From contig NZ_WBKI01000003.1 in the NCBI RefSeq assembly GCF_008830365.1, positions 124,001-188,000 on the forward strand: a stretch of 64,000 nt of DNA, given 5' to 3'. Origin of the DNA: Serratia proteamaculans (GTDB taxonomy: Bacteria > Pseudomonadota > Gammaproteobacteria > Enterobacterales > Enterobacteriaceae). A program made the translations under genes and the position numbers. Positions 34,624 through 46,200 of this stretch are shown here, one piece after another (the first letter of the stretch is position 1; each line of letters starts with the position of its first letter). The notes beneath the pieces were generated by a model, which did not search any database, had not been told where the DNA came from, and saw only the letters and a list, made by a program, of their open reading frames with translations.

Positions 34624-35001
34624 ATGATTGATTCGCCCCGCGTATGTATTCAGGTACAAAGTGTCTATGTGGAATCACAGTCGATACCTGAGGAAGAACG
34701 TTACGTCTTCGCTTATACCATCACCATCCGCAACCTGGGGCGTTTCAATGTGCAACTGTTGGGCCGTTACTGGCTGATCACCAACAGTAATGGCCGTCAG
34801 ACCGAAGTTCAGGGCGAAGGTGTCGTCGGCGAACAGCCGCTCATCCCGCCAGGAGGCGAATTCCAATATACCAGCGGCGCGATCCTTGAAACGCCGCTGG
34901 GTACCATGGAAGGCCATTACGAAATGGTTGATCATCAGGGTCAGCCATTCCAGACCGCTATTCCGGTGTTCCGCTTAGCTATTCCAACGCTGATCCACTA
35001 A
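34624..35001 (+). CDS. apaG: ApaG domain protein (CorD)
   Basis: A 125-residue single-domain protein, the same length as E. coli ApaG, with a fibronectin-like fold linked to divalent cation resistance; its molecular role is not settled. Seen: the family core [28 protein letters not shown] and the GMxGHYE-like [16 protein letters not shown] eight bases before the ATG at 34624 decides the start over a GTG two codons earlier. It is two bases upstream of apaH. Confidence 0.95.
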
Positions 35002-35003
35002 TT

Positions 35004-35855
35004 ATGTCGACATACCTTATCGGCGACGTTCATGGCTGTTTCGATGAACTGAAATCGCTATTGGCCCAGGTGGCTTTCGATCCTCAGTATGACCAACTGT
35101 GGCTGACCGGCGATCTGGTCGCCCGCGGCCCCGGCTCGCTGGACGTCTTGCGCTACGTACGTTCACTGGGCCCGGCGGTACGTATGGTGCTGGGCAACCA
35201 CGACCTGCATCTGCTGGCGGTCTACGCCGGTATCAGCCGCAACAAGCCCAAAGACCGCATCACCCCGCTGCTGGAGGCCCCGGACGCCGATGAATTGATC
35301 AACTGGCTGCGCCGCCAACCGGTACTGCAGGTAGATGAACAACTTAAACTGGTGATGGCACATGCCGGCATTACGCCGCAGTGGGATATTGAAACCGCAC
35401 AGCTCTGCGCCCGCGAAGTGGAAGCGGTACTGAGCAGCGACAGCTACCCGCTGTTCCTCGACGCCATGTACGGCGATATGCCGAACAACTGGAGTCCGGA
35501 ACTGAGTGGCCTGGCACGCCTGCGTTTCAGCACCAATGCCCTGACGCGCATGCGTTACTGCTTCCCGAACGGCCAGCTCGACATGATCTGCAAAGATGCG
35601 CCAGGCACCGCGCCTGCGCCGCTGAAACCCTGGTTTGAATTGCCACGATTGGTCGATGCCGATTACACCATTATCTTTGGCCATTGGGCATCACTGGAAG
35701 GCAAAGGCACACCGGCAGGCATTATTGGCCTCGATACCGGCTGTTGCTGGGGAGGCGATCTGACCATGTTGCGCTGGGAAGACCGGCAGTACTTTACCCA
35801 ACCGGCCCACCGCCGCGATCTGCTGGATGGCGTGCACCAACAGGTCGCGTCATAA
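35004..35855 (+). CDS. apaH: Diadenosine tetraphosphatase (symmetrical)
   Basis: Cleaves Ap4A to two ADP and removes Np4 RNA caps. Length is 283 residues (E. coli 280). Seen: the metallophosphatase motifs GDVHGC at 7-12, [10 protein letters not shown] near 36 and GNHD near 68, then AHAG and FGHWA segments for the second metal. Last gene of the lptD-apaH operon. Confidence 0.97.
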   Translation: MSTYLIGDVHGCFDELKSLLAQVAFDPQYDQLWLTGDLVARGPGSLDVLRYVRSLGPAVRMVLGNHDLHLLAVYAGISRNKPKDRITPLLEAPDADELINWLRRQPVLQVDEQLKLVMAHAGITPQWDIETAQLCAREVEAVLSSDSYPLFLDAMYGDMPNNWSPELSGLARLRFSTNALTRMRYCFPNGQLDMICKDAPGTAPAPLKPWFELPRLVDADYTIIFGHWASLEGKGTPAGIIGLDTGCCWGGDLTMLRWEDRQYFTQPAHRRDLLDGVHQQVAS

Positions 35856-35862
35856 TCAAGTC

Positions 35863-35882
35863 GGGGCGGTCCACGCCGCCCC
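35863..35882. terminator. Shared terminator between apaH and the PhoX-type gene
   Basis: GGGGCGG-TCCACG-CCGCCCC lies in the 39-bp convergent gap. On the plus strand it is followed by ACTGTTTTCG. It probably serves apaH, and possibly both genes. Confidence 0.65.
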
Positions 35883-35894
35883 ACTGTTTTCGTC

Positions 35895-37784
35895 TTAAGC
35901 GCCAATCACCCCACCGTCTTCACGCGTAATCATCAATACTGACGAGCGTGGACGCGGACTATTGTTCGGAAAATGAGAATCGCCCTCTTCGCCCGGGTGC
36001 TGGACGTTGACGAACATCGTCTTGTAATCCGGGGTGAAAGTAATACCGGTCAGTTCACAGGATTTTGGCCCGACCATAAAGCGGCGGATCTCCCCGCTCT
36101 GCGGATCGCCCACCAGCATCTGGTTGTTCCCCTGCCCTGCATAGTCGCCCTTGTTGCTGTATTTACCGTCGGTGAGGATCCACAGGCGACCGGCCTTATC
36201 AAAGCCCAAGCCGTCCGGGCTGTTAAAAGTATTGTCGGCCGTGATATTTGGCGTACCGCGATTGACCCCTTCCGGGTGCGCAATCGGGTTGCCGCACAGG
36301 GCATAAATATCCCAGGAGAATGACGCTGCCGTCGCATCGCCCCCCTCATCCCAACGAATAATCTGGCCATAGACATTGTTCGGGCGTGGGTTCGCCGCGT
36401 TCAATGGCATGCCTTCTTCGCCACGTTTGCTGTTATTGGTCAATGTGCAGTAGGCGCGACCATCATGCGGGTTGACCGCGATCCATTCCGGACGGTCCAT
36501 CTTGGTGGCACCCACCTGCGCCGCGGCCTTACGAGCGAAGATCAGCACTTCCGCCTCGTCACGGAAACCGTTCTCCGGCGTCAGGCCATTTTTGCCGAAC
36601 TCCAGCGCAATCCAACGCCCGGTGCCTTTCAGCGGTGTACCACTGGCATCACCGTCAAACTGCGCCACATACAGCGTGCCTTCGTCCAACAGGCTGCGAT
36701 TGTTGGCCGGATTAGCCACGTCCACCACGCCTTTGGAAACGTACTTGTAGATGTGCTCACCGCGCTCATCGTCACCCATGTAAACCACCAGGCGACCGTC
36801 CTTGGCAACGGTCACGGCGGCATTTTCATGTTTGAAGCGGCCCAGTGCCGTATGTTTAATTGGCGTCGAGGTAGGATTCATCGGGTCGATTTCGACGATC
36901 CAGCCATGACGGTTGAACTCATTCGGATTCTTCGCCACGTCAAAACGTTCATCGTAATCCGGCCAGTTGCGTTCCGGTTCGCTGACTTTCAGCGTGTAGC
37001 GTTTTTGGTCCGCCGTGGTCTTATAGTCAGCCTGATGAGTGCCGAAATAGGTATCATAATTCTCTTCGCAGGTCAGGTAAGTGCCCCAGGGAGTTTTACC
37101 GTTGGCGCAGTTGCCGAAGGTCCCCAAAACCTTGCGGCCGGTAGGATCGGCCGCAGTTTGCAGCAATGCATGACCGGCAGCCGGGCCGCTGAACTGCATC
37201 TCGGTGTTGGCCGTAATGCGGCGGTTATAGCGCGACGGGCGCTCCACTTCCCAACGCTGGCTGTCACCGGTGCGGCGTACCGCCACGATGGAAACCCCGT
37301 GCGCGGCCTGAGATTTACGCACGTCTTCCAGACTGGTGGCTTTGCTGCCACCGTGGGCGAACAGATACTGCTCGTTTACATATTCATTGTTGATGGCCAT
37401 CACGCCGTGATTGTCATCAATCGGGAAGAAGCTCATGCCATCGTTGTTATCACCGAACTGCTTTTCCTGATCGGCGGCGCTATTGTTACCCTGTGGGTCG
37501 AAAGCGGCAGCCCCCTCCACCAGCGGATCCCCCCAGGAAATCAACACCTCGGCGCGGTACCCCGGTGCAATGGCCACTTCATCGGCGGTTGAGGCCGCGA
37601 TGCCTTTGAAACCCAGCAGCTTGTTCGGCGGTAAGTCTTCGGCCAGCGCCTGGGCAGAAACGGTCCAGATGCCACCGCCGAGGAAGCCGGCCAGGCCAAC
37701 GGCACCGGCGCTGCCCAGCAGCAGTTTACGACGGGTGGGATCGGTCAGGCGGTCGGCGTCTAATTGCTCAATTTTGCTCGTCAT
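35895..37784 (-). CDS. PhoX-family alkaline phosphatase (DUF839), Tat-exported
   Basis: A 629-residue protein of the PhoX/DUF839 family, calcium-iron phosphatases that release phosphate from organic esters outside the cytoplasm. Seen: a Tat signal with RRKLLLGSAG at about 18-27 and a hydrophobic stretch ending AQALAED. Later come beta-propeller-like repeats with metal-site type segments (FPIDDNHGVMAINNEYVN, CANGKTPWGTYLTCEE, FNSPDGLGFDKAGRLWILTD). AAGGAAG lies before the ATG. It is an insertion between apaH and folA relative to E. coli, and a Pho-box-like repeat stands about 90 bases upstream. Annotation rests on family recognition; enzymatic activity is inferred. Confidence 0.88.
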   Translation of the reverse strand: MTSKIEQLDADRLTDPTRRKLLLGSAGAVGLAGFLGGGIWTVSAQALAEDLPPNKLLGFKGIAASTADEVAIAPGYRAEVLISWGDPLVEGAAAFDPQGNNSAADQEKQFGDNNDGMSFFPIDDNHGVMAINNEYVNEQYLFAHGGSKATSLEDVRKSQAAHGVSIVAVRRTGDSQRWEVERPSRYNRRITANTEMQFSGPAAGHALLQTAADPTGRKVLGTFGNCANGKTPWGTYLTCEENYDTYFGTHQADYKTTADQKRYTLKVSEPERNWPDYDERFDVAKNPNEFNRHGWIVEIDPMNPTSTPIKHTALGRFKHENAAVTVAKDGRLVVYMGDDERGEHIYKYVSKGVVDVANPANNRSLLDEGTLYVAQFDGDASGTPLKGTGRWIALEFGKNGLTPENGFRDEAEVLIFARKAAAQVGATKMDRPEWIAVNPHDGRAYCTLTNNSKRGEEGMPLNAANPRPNNVYGQIIRWDEGGDATAASFSWDIYALCGNPIAHPEGVNRGTPNITADNTFNSPDGLGFDKAGRLWILTDGKYSNKGDYAGQGNNQMLVGDPQSGEIRRFMVGPKSCELTGITFTPDYKTMFVNVQHPGEEGDSHFPNNSPRPRSSVLMITREDGGVIGA

Positions 37785-37873
37785 TGCTTTGCTTCCTTTT
37801 TAAATGGCGCCGCGATCGAGATTCACCAGAGTTGCCGGGCGCTCAGAGTTGGGCTTCATACTAATCAGGAAGT

Positions 37874-37891
37874 GTGACGAAAATGTTACAA
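37874..37891 (-). promoter_or_regulatory. Candidate Pho box of the PhoX-type gene
   Basis: On the minus strand TTGTAAC-ATTT-TCGTCAC gives two CTGTCAT-like 7-mers exactly 11 bases apart, about 90 bases before the ATG. Spacing and AT-rich linker fit PhoB binding; each half has two to three mismatches. Confidence 0.45.
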
Positions 37892-37924
37892 TCAAAAGTC
37901 AGCGGAAATTTTGCCGCAGAAACG

Positions 37925-37949
37925 ACAAAGGACGCAATCTCTTGCGCCC
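37925..37949 (-). terminator. folA terminator
   Basis: On the minus strand GGGCGCAA-GAGA-TTGCGTCC is followed by TTTGTCGTTT, 27 bases after the folA stop. Confidence 0.6.
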
Positions 37950-37976
37950 TCAGGAAGTCTGACTCACACCCGGCAA

Positions 37977-38459
37977 TCAGCGGTGTTCTAAAATCTCGAA
38001 GCAATAGCTGTGAGAATTCAGTTCGTCAGCATCGTGGAACTCACTGAACGAGGTTTCCCATTCGTCCGGCTCATAGTCCGGGAAGTGAGCATCGCCACCG
38101 ACTTCGGCATCGATATGCGTCAGGTACATGCGGTTAGCGCGAGCCAGGAACTGGCTGTAAATACGCCCGCCACCTATCACCATCACTTCTTCCACATCAC
38201 CGGCAGCGGCCAGCGCTTCGTCAATCGACGTGGCCCAGGTCACCCCGGTATCCGTGCCGGGACGGCTGCTTAAAACGATGTTATGACGGCCCGGCAATGG
38301 GCGACCAATGGATTCGAAAGTTTTACGGCCCATAATAACCGGTTTATTCAGCGTGTTACGTTTAAACCACGCTAAGTCCGCCGGCAGGTGCCACGGCATG
38401 GCGTTTTCCATGCCAATAACGCGATCCGCCGCCAAGGCAGCGATCAGGCTGATAATCAT
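37977..38459 (-). CDS. folA: Dihydrofolate reductase
   Basis: NADPH-dependent reduction of dihydrofolate; target of trimethoprim. Length is 160 residues (E. coli 159). Seen: [23 protein letters not shown], the catalytic Asp at 28 in LPADLAWFK (E. coli Asp27), [15 protein letters not shown] and the VIGGGRIY nucleotide segment. The start at 38459 gives the family N-terminus; the frame opens eight codons earlier. Confidence 0.98.
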   Translation of the reverse strand: MIISLIAALAADRVIGMENAMPWHLPADLAWFKRNTLNKPVIMGRKTFESIGRPLPGRHNIVLSSRPGTDTGVTWATSIDEALAAAGDVEEVMVIGGGRIYSQFLARANRMYLTHIDAEVGGDAHFPDYEPDEWETSFSEFHDADELNSHSYCFEILEHR

Positions 38460-38600
38460 TGTTAAACCCTGTGTAGGCAGCAAAATTGCTCACACTATAC
38501 GTAAAGCCCCAACTGCCGTCGATAGGCTAATCAAGCAATATGAATATATAAGATAGCTCTTATTAGAATATCTAATATTCGTTTTTCCGCCCCTTGATTC

Positions 38601-39065
38601 TCAGACTCCGGGGCGTTTACGGTACAGCCACAGCCCGGGCAGTGACAGCCCAATCGATAACGCACCAACGATAAAACAGGCCTTGAGGAAATTGCTCATC
38701 AGGGTGGCCATCAGCGCCTCGCTGTACCCCAAATGCGAGATTTCCACCACCGAGATCATTGCGGTATAGGCCGAGATACCCGGAAACATCGGGATCACCG
38801 CCGCCACGGTAAACACCTTCGGGTGCGCCAGCAGCCAGCGCGACCAGTAAATACCGATCATGCCGATCAAAATCGCCGCCAAAAACGTGGCCCATTCGAT
38901 GTTCATGCCTGCGTGCATCATCAGCATCCGTGAACCATGGCCCACCGCCCCCAACAGTGCACAATAACGCAGTGCACGCACCGGTACGTTGAAGACCATG
39001 GCAAAACCCAGCGCCGGTACCGCCGCCAGCAGCATGTCCTGCAGCAAAGCCCAAAGCAGGTTCAT
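38601..39065 (-). CDS. yjjB: Threonine/serine exporter family protein YjjB
   Basis: Small membrane half of the two-part YjjP/YjjB exporter, reported in E. coli to export succinate; related to the ThrE family. Length is 154 residues (E. coli 157) with about five helices. Seen: [26 protein letters not shown] and the highly conserved [23 protein letters not shown]. Its ATG overlaps the yjjP stop (ATGA), so the pair is translationally coupled. In E. coli these genes lie elsewhere, near dnaT. Confidence 0.93.
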   Translation of the reverse strand: MNLLWALLQDMLLAAVPALGFAMVFNVPVRALRYCALLGAVGHGSRMLMMHAGMNIEWATFLAAILIGMIGIYWSRWLLAHPKVFTVAAVIPMFPGISAYTAMISVVEISHLGYSEALMATLMSNFLKACFIVGALSIGLSLPGLWLYRKRPGV

Positions 39066-39862
39066 GACCACCCCCGCAGATCCCACAACGACATCGCCAT
39101 CACCACGCCAATGCAGGTGGCCAGCGTCAGCAAACTGGCCATCGCCCAGCGCGCCAGCCCGGTATTGATATGGCCTTTGAACATGTCCGCCACCGCGTTA
39201 ATCAGTGGAAACCCCGGCACCAGCAACAGCACGCTGGCGGCCATCGCCACCGTAGAGGTTTGGCTGAATACCGGCAGCCGCAGCAACAGGCCGGAAACTG
39301 AGGTGGCGACAAACGCCGTCAGGCAAAAGTTGATCAGTGGATTCATGTGGCGGGCGGTCAGCATTTGGCGCACCGACATGGCCAGGCCGCTGGCGATAAA
39401 GGTCACGGCAAAGGCTTTCTGATCGCCGCCGTTCAGCATGCTGAAGCAACCGCAGGACAGCGCTACCATCAGCACCACCAACCAACGCGGATAGCGCAGC
39501 GGACGAATTTTCTCGAAGCGCCGGGCCACATCATGCGCATCCGCCAGCCGGTGCTCCGCCAAAATAACGATGTGCTGCACCTCGGTCACCATCTGCATAT
39601 TGATGCCGCGATCGACGTTTTTGCGCGTGGTGGTCAGGCATTCACCGTTACTGAGTGTGGTCAGCACCACCGCATTGGCCGAGATCGAACTTTCCACGCT
39701 GTCCATGCCCAACGCCAGCCCCAACCGGGTGGATAATTGCTCCACCACCATGCTTTCGGCACCGTGCTGTAACAACAGCAAAGCGCATTGAATGCACAGG
39801 CGGGTGATTTCACGCTGTTGCCGCTGCGGTGGCGGTAGGTCGGTGGTTGTCAGTTGCTGCAT
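39062..39862 (-). CDS. yjjP: Threonine/serine exporter family protein YjjP
   Basis: Larger partner of YjjB. Length is 266 residues (E. coli 256). Seen: a cytoplasmic N-terminal ThrE domain ([28 protein letters not shown]) and about five membrane segments including [19 protein letters not shown]. First gene of the yjjP-yjjB pair, divergent from the LysE-family gene across 129 bases. Substrate (succinate, threonine or serine) cannot be told from sequence. Confidence 0.92.
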   Translation of the reverse strand: MQQLTTTDLPPPQRQQREITRLCIQCALLLLQHGAESMVVEQLSTRLGLALGMDSVESSISANAVVLTTLSNGECLTTTRKNVDRGINMQMVTEVQHIVILAEHRLADAHDVARRFEKIRPLRYPRWLVVLMVALSCGCFSMLNGGDQKAFAVTFIASGLAMSVRQMLTARHMNPLINFCLTAFVATSVSGLLLRLPVFSQTSTVAMAASVLLLVPGFPLINAVADMFKGHINTGLARWAMASLLTLATCIGVVMAMSLWDLRGWS

Positions 39863-39991
39863 AGGGCCCCGGGGTTTGTTCAGACTGAGGATCTATCATA
39901 GGGTTAAACATTACCTCATTTGGTTGATGCGCATCAGGGGAAGCGGCGTTATTATCAGCGCAATTAGGCCTTTTGTGCAGAGAGTCAAATC

Positions 39992-40606
39992 ATGCTTGAA
40001 ACTTCGCTGTTCGTTGCTGGTATTGCCGCCCTGGGAATGCTGTCGCCCGGCCCGGATTTTTTTCTGGTGATCAAGAATGCCGCCCGCTACCCGCGCCTGG
40101 CCGCCATGATGACCGCCTTCGGTGTGATCTGCGGCGTCGCGACCCATATGTCTTACTGCGTCGCCGGACTGGCAGTGGTGATCACCACCACACCATGGCT
40201 TTTCAACGTGCTGAAGTACGCCGGGGCGGTCTATCTGATCTGGGTAGGTATTCAGGCGCTGCTGTCACGCAGTGGCAGCAAGATGAACATCAGCAACCTG
40301 CCACAGCAACAGGTGAGTCTGAAGAGTGCCTTTGTGCAGGGCTATCTGTGTAATCTGCTCAACCCGAAAGCCACACTGTTCTTCCTGGCGGTGTTTACTC
40401 AGGTCTTGCAGATCAACTCCGGGCTGGGTGAAAAACTGTGGTATGCGGGGATTATCCTTGGACTGTCCGCCCTGTGGTGGCCGGTGCTGGTGTTCCTGAT
40501 CCAAAGCGGACCGGTGCGTCGCGGGCTGGAGAAGACCCAGAAGGTGGTGGATAAATTGCTGGGCGGCATGCTGATTGCCCTGGGTATCAAGGTGGCGCTG
40601 AGCTAA
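39992..40606 (+). CDS. LysE/RhtB-family amino acid exporter
   Basis: A 204-residue inner-membrane protein with six predicted helices, of the LysE/RhtB family that exports amino acids such as threonine, homoserine or lysine. Seen: the N-terminal family signature LGMLSPGPDFFLVIKNAARYPR and the NLLNPKATLFFLAVFTQ segment. It is closer to the RhtB/RhtC branch by motif. It stands alone between yjjP and kefC; no regulator is adjacent. Substrate unknown. Confidence 0.88.
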   Translation: MLETSLFVAGIAALGMLSPGPDFFLVIKNAARYPRLAAMMTAFGVICGVATHMSYCVAGLAVVITTTPWLFNVLKYAGAVYLIWVGIQALLSRSGSKMNISNLPQQQVSLKSAFVQGYLCNLLNPKATLFFLAVFTQVLQINSGLGEKLWYAGIILGLSALWWPVLVFLIQSGPVRRGLEKTQKVVDKLLGGMLIALGIKVALS

Positions 40607-40618
40607 CCCATCTCGTGT

Positions 40619-40643
40619 GGGGCGCAGTCTGACGCAGCGCCCC
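40619..40643. terminator. Convergent hairpin between the LysE-family gene and kefC
   Basis: GGGGCGC pairs with GCGCCCC around an 11-base loop in the 44-bp gap. T-runs are absent on both sides, so efficiency is uncertain. Confidence 0.5.
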
Positions 40644-40650
40644 ACCGGGT

Positions 40651-42504
40651 TTAGCCCTTGGCTTCTACCACCTCATCCTCCGGTGCTTTGCCATCGATAC
40701 TGCCGCGCCAGCCACTCTGCTGGACCCGTGCCAACCGATTCTGATCCTGCTCGATAGCCGCACTGAGCATCTCTTTGGCCCGTTGCAGACCGGCAAGACG
40801 GAATTCGGTATCCTGATAATTCTCCAGCGTTTCCTCCAGCATTTTCAGATTGTAGCGCCGGAAGGTATCCGCTTTTTCACGTGCCTCGTAAGCATCCAGC
40901 CCCAACAGTTCCAGTGTTTCGCGGCCAATGCGCAACGAGCTTTCAAAGGTTTCACGCTCCGGGCTTTCCACCCCTAACTGGCGCAACTGATACCAGTGGT
41001 CAACATCGCGCGCGCGCGCCACTACCTTCAGATGCGGGAAGTGCCGTTTAGCCAACTCGGTCAATTGTAAATTGGCCTCCACGTCATCGATGGCGTTAAT
41101 CAGTACCTTGGCGTGCTCGGCACCTGCCGCCTCCAGCAGATCGGCACGCGTGGCATCACCATAGAACACCTTGGTGTCGAACTTACGCAGCGTTTCAATA
41201 TGATCCGGGTCGTGATCCAACACCACGGTATGCACACCGTTGGCCAGCAGCAAACGGCCGGCAATCTGACCAAAGCGGCCAAACCCGGCAATAATTACGC
41301 TGGCGTTTTCATCATCAATTTCATCCGCCGGACGCTCATCCTTCGGCGCGTTTTTCTCAATGCGAGCCGCTACCACCAACAGCAACGGCGTCACCGCCAT
41401 TGATAAGGCTACCGCCAGCGTCAGCGATTTAGCCCATTCCGGCGGCAACACCCCGGCCAACTGTGCGGCCCCGAAAATCACGAAAGCAAACTCACTGCCC
41501 TGACCTAACAAAATGGCAAACATGCCGCGCTGACGTTTCGGTACGCCAAGCCAAGGTCCAATCACCCACAGCAGCGCCGCCTTGATCAACATAAAGCCCA
41601 ACAGCAGCGAGGCAATCAACAACGGATGGTGGAACAGGGTGCCGAAGTCGATCGACATGCCAACGCCGATAAAGAACAGCCCGAGTAGCAGGCCCTTGAA
41701 CGGCTGAATATCGCTTTCCAACGCATGACGGTATTCGGAACTCGCCAGCATCACACCGGCAAGGAAAGCCCCCATCGCCATCGACAGCCCGGCCATTTCC
41801 AGCAGAATGCCAAAACCAAATACCAGAAACAGCGCCACAGCACTAAAGACTTCGCGCATGCCGGAGCGGGCGACAAAGTGCAGCAACGGCCGGGTCACAT
41901 AACGACCGAGCAGTACCACCACCACCAGCGCACCCACCACCTTGGCCGCCGACAGGGCAAAGGTCGCCAGGGTAGTGACGGCACCGCTGCTGGCCAGCAA
42001 GGGGATCATCGCCACCAGCGGGATCGCCGCGATATCCTGGAACAGCAATGCAGCAAATGCGCTACGGCCAATCGGCGACGGCGTCAGGTTACGTTCACTC
42101 ATCGCCTGCATGGCAATGGCGGTGGAGGACAGAGCCAGCGTCAGGCCGATCAGCAGCGCCACCTTCCAGTCCAGCCCGAGGAAATAACAAAAGGCACTCA
42201 GCGCCAGCCCGCAAGCCGCCATCTGGATAATACCGCCGCCAAATACCGAGGCGCGCAACGTCCAGAGTCGTTTCGGATCCAGCTCCAACCCGATGATAAA
42301 CAGCATCAGCACCACGCCGATCTCGGCAAAGGTGAGGATCGACTCCGCGTCAGAGACCAGTTTCAGCCCCCAGGGGCCAATAATACAACCGGCGATCAGG
42401 TAGCCCAGTACCGAGCCCAGCCCCAATCGCACCGCTATCGGCACGAACAACGCGGCCGATCCCAGATAGATCAGCCCCTCAATCATCATATGGTGATTAT
42501 CCAT
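40651..42504 (-). CDS. kefC: Glutathione-regulated potassium-efflux system protein KefC
   Basis: CPA2-family K+/H+ antiporter held shut by glutathione and opened by glutathione adducts of electrophiles, acidifying the cytoplasm. Length is 617 residues (E. coli 620). Seen: about 12 helices in the first 380 residues with the [19 protein letters not shown] loop known from KefC, then an RCK/TrkA-N domain ([17 protein letters not shown]) that binds nucleotide and glutathione. The start at 42504 overlaps the kefF stop by eight bases and fits the family. Confidence 0.95.
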   Translation of the reverse strand: MDNHHMMIEGLIYLGSAALFVPIAVRLGLGSVLGYLIAGCIIGPWGLKLVSDAESILTFAEIGVVLMLFIIGLELDPKRLWTLRASVFGGGIIQMAACGLALSAFCYFLGLDWKVALLIGLTLALSSTAIAMQAMSERNLTPSPIGRSAFAALLFQDIAAIPLVAMIPLLASSGAVTTLATFALSAAKVVGALVVVVLLGRYVTRPLLHFVARSGMREVFSAVALFLVFGFGILLEMAGLSMAMGAFLAGVMLASSEYRHALESDIQPFKGLLLGLFFIGVGMSIDFGTLFHHPLLIASLLLGFMLIKAALLWVIGPWLGVPKRQRGMFAILLGQGSEFAFVIFGAAQLAGVLPPEWAKSLTLAVALSMAVTPLLLVVAARIEKNAPKDERPADEIDDENASVIIAGFGRFGQIAGRLLLANGVHTVVLDHDPDHIETLRKFDTKVFYGDATRADLLEAAGAEHAKVLINAIDDVEANLQLTELAKRHFPHLKVVARARDVDHWYQLRQLGVESPERETFESSLRIGRETLELLGLDAYEAREKADTFRRYNLKMLEETLENYQDTEFRLAGLQRAKEMLSAAIEQDQNRLARVQQSGWRGSIDGKAPEDEVVEAKG

Positions 42505-43054
42505 GCTCGACTCCCTGATCCGCTGGTTCACTGTGTTCCATCAGATACGCCACCAGCCGCTGGCGGTAGGCCTCTCCGGCGGCAATCAGCGCCGGTTCAT
42601 TGCAGGTAAAGGTATTGTGCACAGCAAAGTAGGGCTGCCAGTTCATACCGCAATACAGCGCCGTGGCCTGCAGCGGCTGCCCCAGTGCGGCAAAATTGGG
42701 ATAATCGCCCAGTTCGAAATGGTGCTCATCCCCCCCACTGGTCACCGCCCACAGGACATCTTTACCTACCAACGCATCGCCTTCATGGCCATAGGCCCAA
42801 CCATGCTCCAGCACTTTGTCGATCCACAGTTTCAGCAACGGCGGTTGGCTGTACCACTGCATCGGATGCTGCAACACCACCAGATCGGCACGCTCCAGCG
42901 CTTGCTGCTCGGCGTTGATATCAATATTGAAATCGGGATACAGCTCGTACAGCGAACGGACTTCCACCTCGGGAAGGTCCTTCACTGCCTGTAACAGCCG
43001 ATGGTTGGCATGAGAATGCCGGGGATAAGGATGGGCGTAAATTATCAGGATCAT
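42497..43054 (-). CDS. kefF: KefC ancillary quinone oxidoreductase KefF
   Basis: Flavodoxin-fold FMN protein that binds KefC and is needed for full activity; reduces quinones. Length is 185 residues (E. coli 176). Seen: the N-terminal [37 protein letters not shown] and the WAVTSGGDE flavin loop. The start at 43054 matches the family; the upstream-opening frame is not supported. It precedes and overlaps kefC. Confidence 0.95.
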   Translation of the reverse strand: MILIIYAHPYPRHSHANHRLLQAVKDLPEVEVRSLYELYPDFNIDINAEQQALERADLVVLQHPMQWYSQPPLLKLWIDKVLEHGWAYGHEGDALVGKDVLWAVTSGGDEHHFELGDYPNFAALGQPLQATALYCGMNWQPYFAVHNTFTCNEPALIAAGEAYRQRLVAYLMEHSEPADQGVEHG

Positions 43055-43180
43055 GGTTGTCGTCGTTCCTTCGTTCCTTGCCAATATATCAAGCATATAC
43101 CAATCACACAGAGTGACAGTTTGCTGAATGATTGATAGCGGAAATTTTTAACGTGAGGCAACAAATTGGCTGAAGGAGAT

Positions 43181-43214
43181 AAAAAAAGGGCACTGCATTC
43201 AACTGCAGCGCCCT
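43181..43214 (-). terminator. carAB terminator
   Basis: On the minus strand GGGCGCTGCA-GTTGAA-TGCAGTGCCC is followed by seven Ts, 20 bases after the carB stop. Confidence 0.92.
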
Positions 43215-43234
43215 GATGTTACGACATAGAGAGA

Positions 43235-46200
43235 TTACTTACCGATGCGTGCGTGCATCTCCTGCACCGAGGTCACCTGTTCGGTCGGATCGGCCTTCAG
43301 CGCCATCGCGGTGGCAAAGCCGCCGTTCAGGGTGGTGTCGTAATGCACCTTGTACTGTAGCGCGCTGCGGCGAATCAGCTTGGAATCCTCAATCGCCTGG
43401 CGGCCGGCCGTGGTGTTAACGATATAGGTGTACTCGCCATTCTTGATACGGTCCTGAATGTGCGGACGACCTTCATGCACCTTGTTGACCAGGCGTGGGT
43501 TAATCCCCGCCTCGCCCAGCACCACGGCGGTACCGTGGGTGGCATCCAGCTCAAAGCCCTGTTTCAGCAGGCTTGCCGCCAGATCCACCACCCGGGCTTT
43601 ATCGCCTTCACGCACCGACAGCAGTGCACGCCCCTGTTTCTTCATGCCTGACTGGCTGCCGAGCATCGCCTTGGAGAAGGCTTCCGCGAAGGTGCGGCCT
43701 ACGCCCATCACTTCCCCGGTAGAGCGCATTTCCGGCCCTAAAATCGGGTCGACGCCCGGGAACTTGTTGAACGGCAGCACCACTTCTTTCACCGAGTAGT
43801 AAGGCGGAATAACTTCTTCCGTTACACCCTGCTCGGCCAGCGTTTTGCCCGCCATCACGCGTGCCGCCACCTTGGCCAACTGGACGCCGGTCGCCTTGGA
43901 GACGAAAGGTACGGTACGTGCAGCACGTGGGTTGACTTCAATCAGGTAGACTTCGTTGTTCTTCACCGCAAACTGCACGTTCATCAGGCCGCGAACCTGC
44001 AGCTCGAACGCCAGTTTCTCAACCTGCTGGCGCATCACGTCCTGAATTTCTTTGCTCAGGGTGTAGGCCGGTAGTGAGCAAGCGGAGTCACCGGAGTGAA
44101 CGCCCGCCTGTTCGATGTGTTCCATGATGCCGCCAATCAGCACCCGCTCGCCGTCGCAAATGGCATCGACGTCGACTTCTACCGCATCATCCAGGAAGCG
44201 ATCCAGCAGCACTGGCGCGTCGTTGGAAACACTGACTGCATTCTGGAAGTAACGGCGCAGGTCGATATCGTCATAAACGATTTCCATCGCGCGGCCGCCC
44301 AGCACGTAGGAAGGACGTACCACCAGTGGGTAGCCGAGGCCAGCCGCTTTCTCTACCGCCTGTTCGATGGTGGAAACGGTGGCGTTGGCCGGCTGTTTCA
44401 GGCCCAGACGGTGCACCGCCTGTTGGAAACGCTCACGGTCTTCGGCGCGGTCAATCGCATCCGGGCTGGTCCCGATGATCGGCACGCCTGCGGCTTCCAG
44501 CTCACGCGCCAACTTCAGCGGAGTCTGACCACCGTACTGTACGATCACGCCTTTCGGCTTCTCGATACGCACGATTTCCAGCACGTCTTCCAACGTGACC
44601 GGCTCGAAGTACAGACGGTCGGAAGTGTCGTAGTCGGTAGACACGGTTTCCGGGTTACAGTTGACCATAATGGTTTCGTAACCGTCTTCGCGCAGCGCCA
44701 GCGAGGCGTGTACGCAGCAGTAGTCGAACTCAATGCCCTGGCCGATACGGTTTGGACCGCCGCCCAGCACCATGATTTTCGGACGGTCATTGGTCGGATT
44801 GGATTCGCACTCTTCTTCATAGGTGGAGTACATATAAGCGGTGTCGGTGGCGAATTCTGCCGCGCAGGTATCCACACGCTTGTAAACCGGGTGCAGCCCA
44901 TAGCCGTGGCGCAGTTTGCGGATTTCGCTTTCGGCAACGCCGGCCAGGGTGGCCAGACGCGCATCGGCAAAGCCTTTACGCTTCAAGGTGCGCAGGAACT
45001 CTTGCGTTAAACCGTTGATGCCGGTTTCGGCCACCTGCTCTTCCAGGCGTACCAGCTCTTCAATTTGCACCAGGAACCAGCGGTCCACGTTGGTCAGGTT
45101 GAAGACACCGTCCACCGACAAGCCGGCACGGAAGGCGTCAGCGATGTACCAGATGCGGTCAGAACCGGCATCTTTCAGCTCACGACGGATTTTGGTCAGC
45201 GCTTCCGGATCGTCCAGGTTCACTTTTGGGTCAAAGCCGGTAGCACCCACTTCCAGGCCACGCAGCGCTTTCTGCAGTGACTCTTGCTGAGTACGGCCAA
45301 TCGCCATCACTTCGCCGACGGATTTCATTTGGGTGGTCAGACGGTCGTTGGCACCGGCAAATTTCTCGAAGTTGAAACGAGGAATTTTGGTTACGACGTA
45401 GTCGATGGACGGTTCGAACGAGGCTGGCGTGCGGCCACCGGTGATGTCGTTCATCAGTTCGTCGAGGGTATAGCCCACCGCCAGCTTGGCAGCGATTTTG
45501 GCAATCGGGAAGCCTGTGGCTTTCGACGCCAGCGCCGAAGAGCGGGATACACGCGGGTTCATTTCGATGACGATCAGACGGCCGGTTTTCGGGTTAACCG
45601 AGAACTGCACGTTGGAGCCACCGGTTTCCACGCCGATTTCACGCAGCACAGCCATCGAGGCGTTACGCATGATTTGGTATTCTTTGTCGGTCAGCGTCTG
45701 CGCCGGCGCTACGGTAATCGAGTCACCGGTATGGATGCCCATAGCGTCAAAGTTTTCGATCGAGCAGACGATGATGCAGTTATCATTCTTATCGCGCACC
45801 ACCTCCATCTCGTACTCTTTCCAGCCAATCAGCGACTCGTCAATCAACAGCTCTTTGGTCGGTGACAAATCCAGGCCGCGTTCGCAGATCTCTTCGAACT
45901 CTTCGCGGTTATAGGCGATACCGCCGCCGCTGCCGCCCATGGTAAAGGAAGGACGGATGATACACGGGAAACCGACGTCAGCGGCAACCGCCAGCGCTTC
46001 TTCCATATTGTGCGCAATGCCGGAGCGCGCGGTGTCCAGACCGATTTTCTTCATCGCCACGTCGAAACGGCGACGGTCTTCAGCTTTATCGATCGCGTCA
46101 GCGGTAGCGCCAATCATGGTCACGCCAAACTCGGCCAGTACGCCCTGACGTTCCAGCTCCAGCGCACAGTTCAGTGCGGTCTGGCCGCCCATAGTCGGCA

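Noticed and set aside
36465-37592. 375-codon plus-strand frame opposite the PhoX-type gene
   Set aside because: Shadow of a gene with a clear Tat signal and conserved motifs on the other strand.
41725-42609. 294-codon plus-strand frame opposite kefC
   Set aside because: Gln/His/Arg-rich shadow product; kefC and kefF explain the region.
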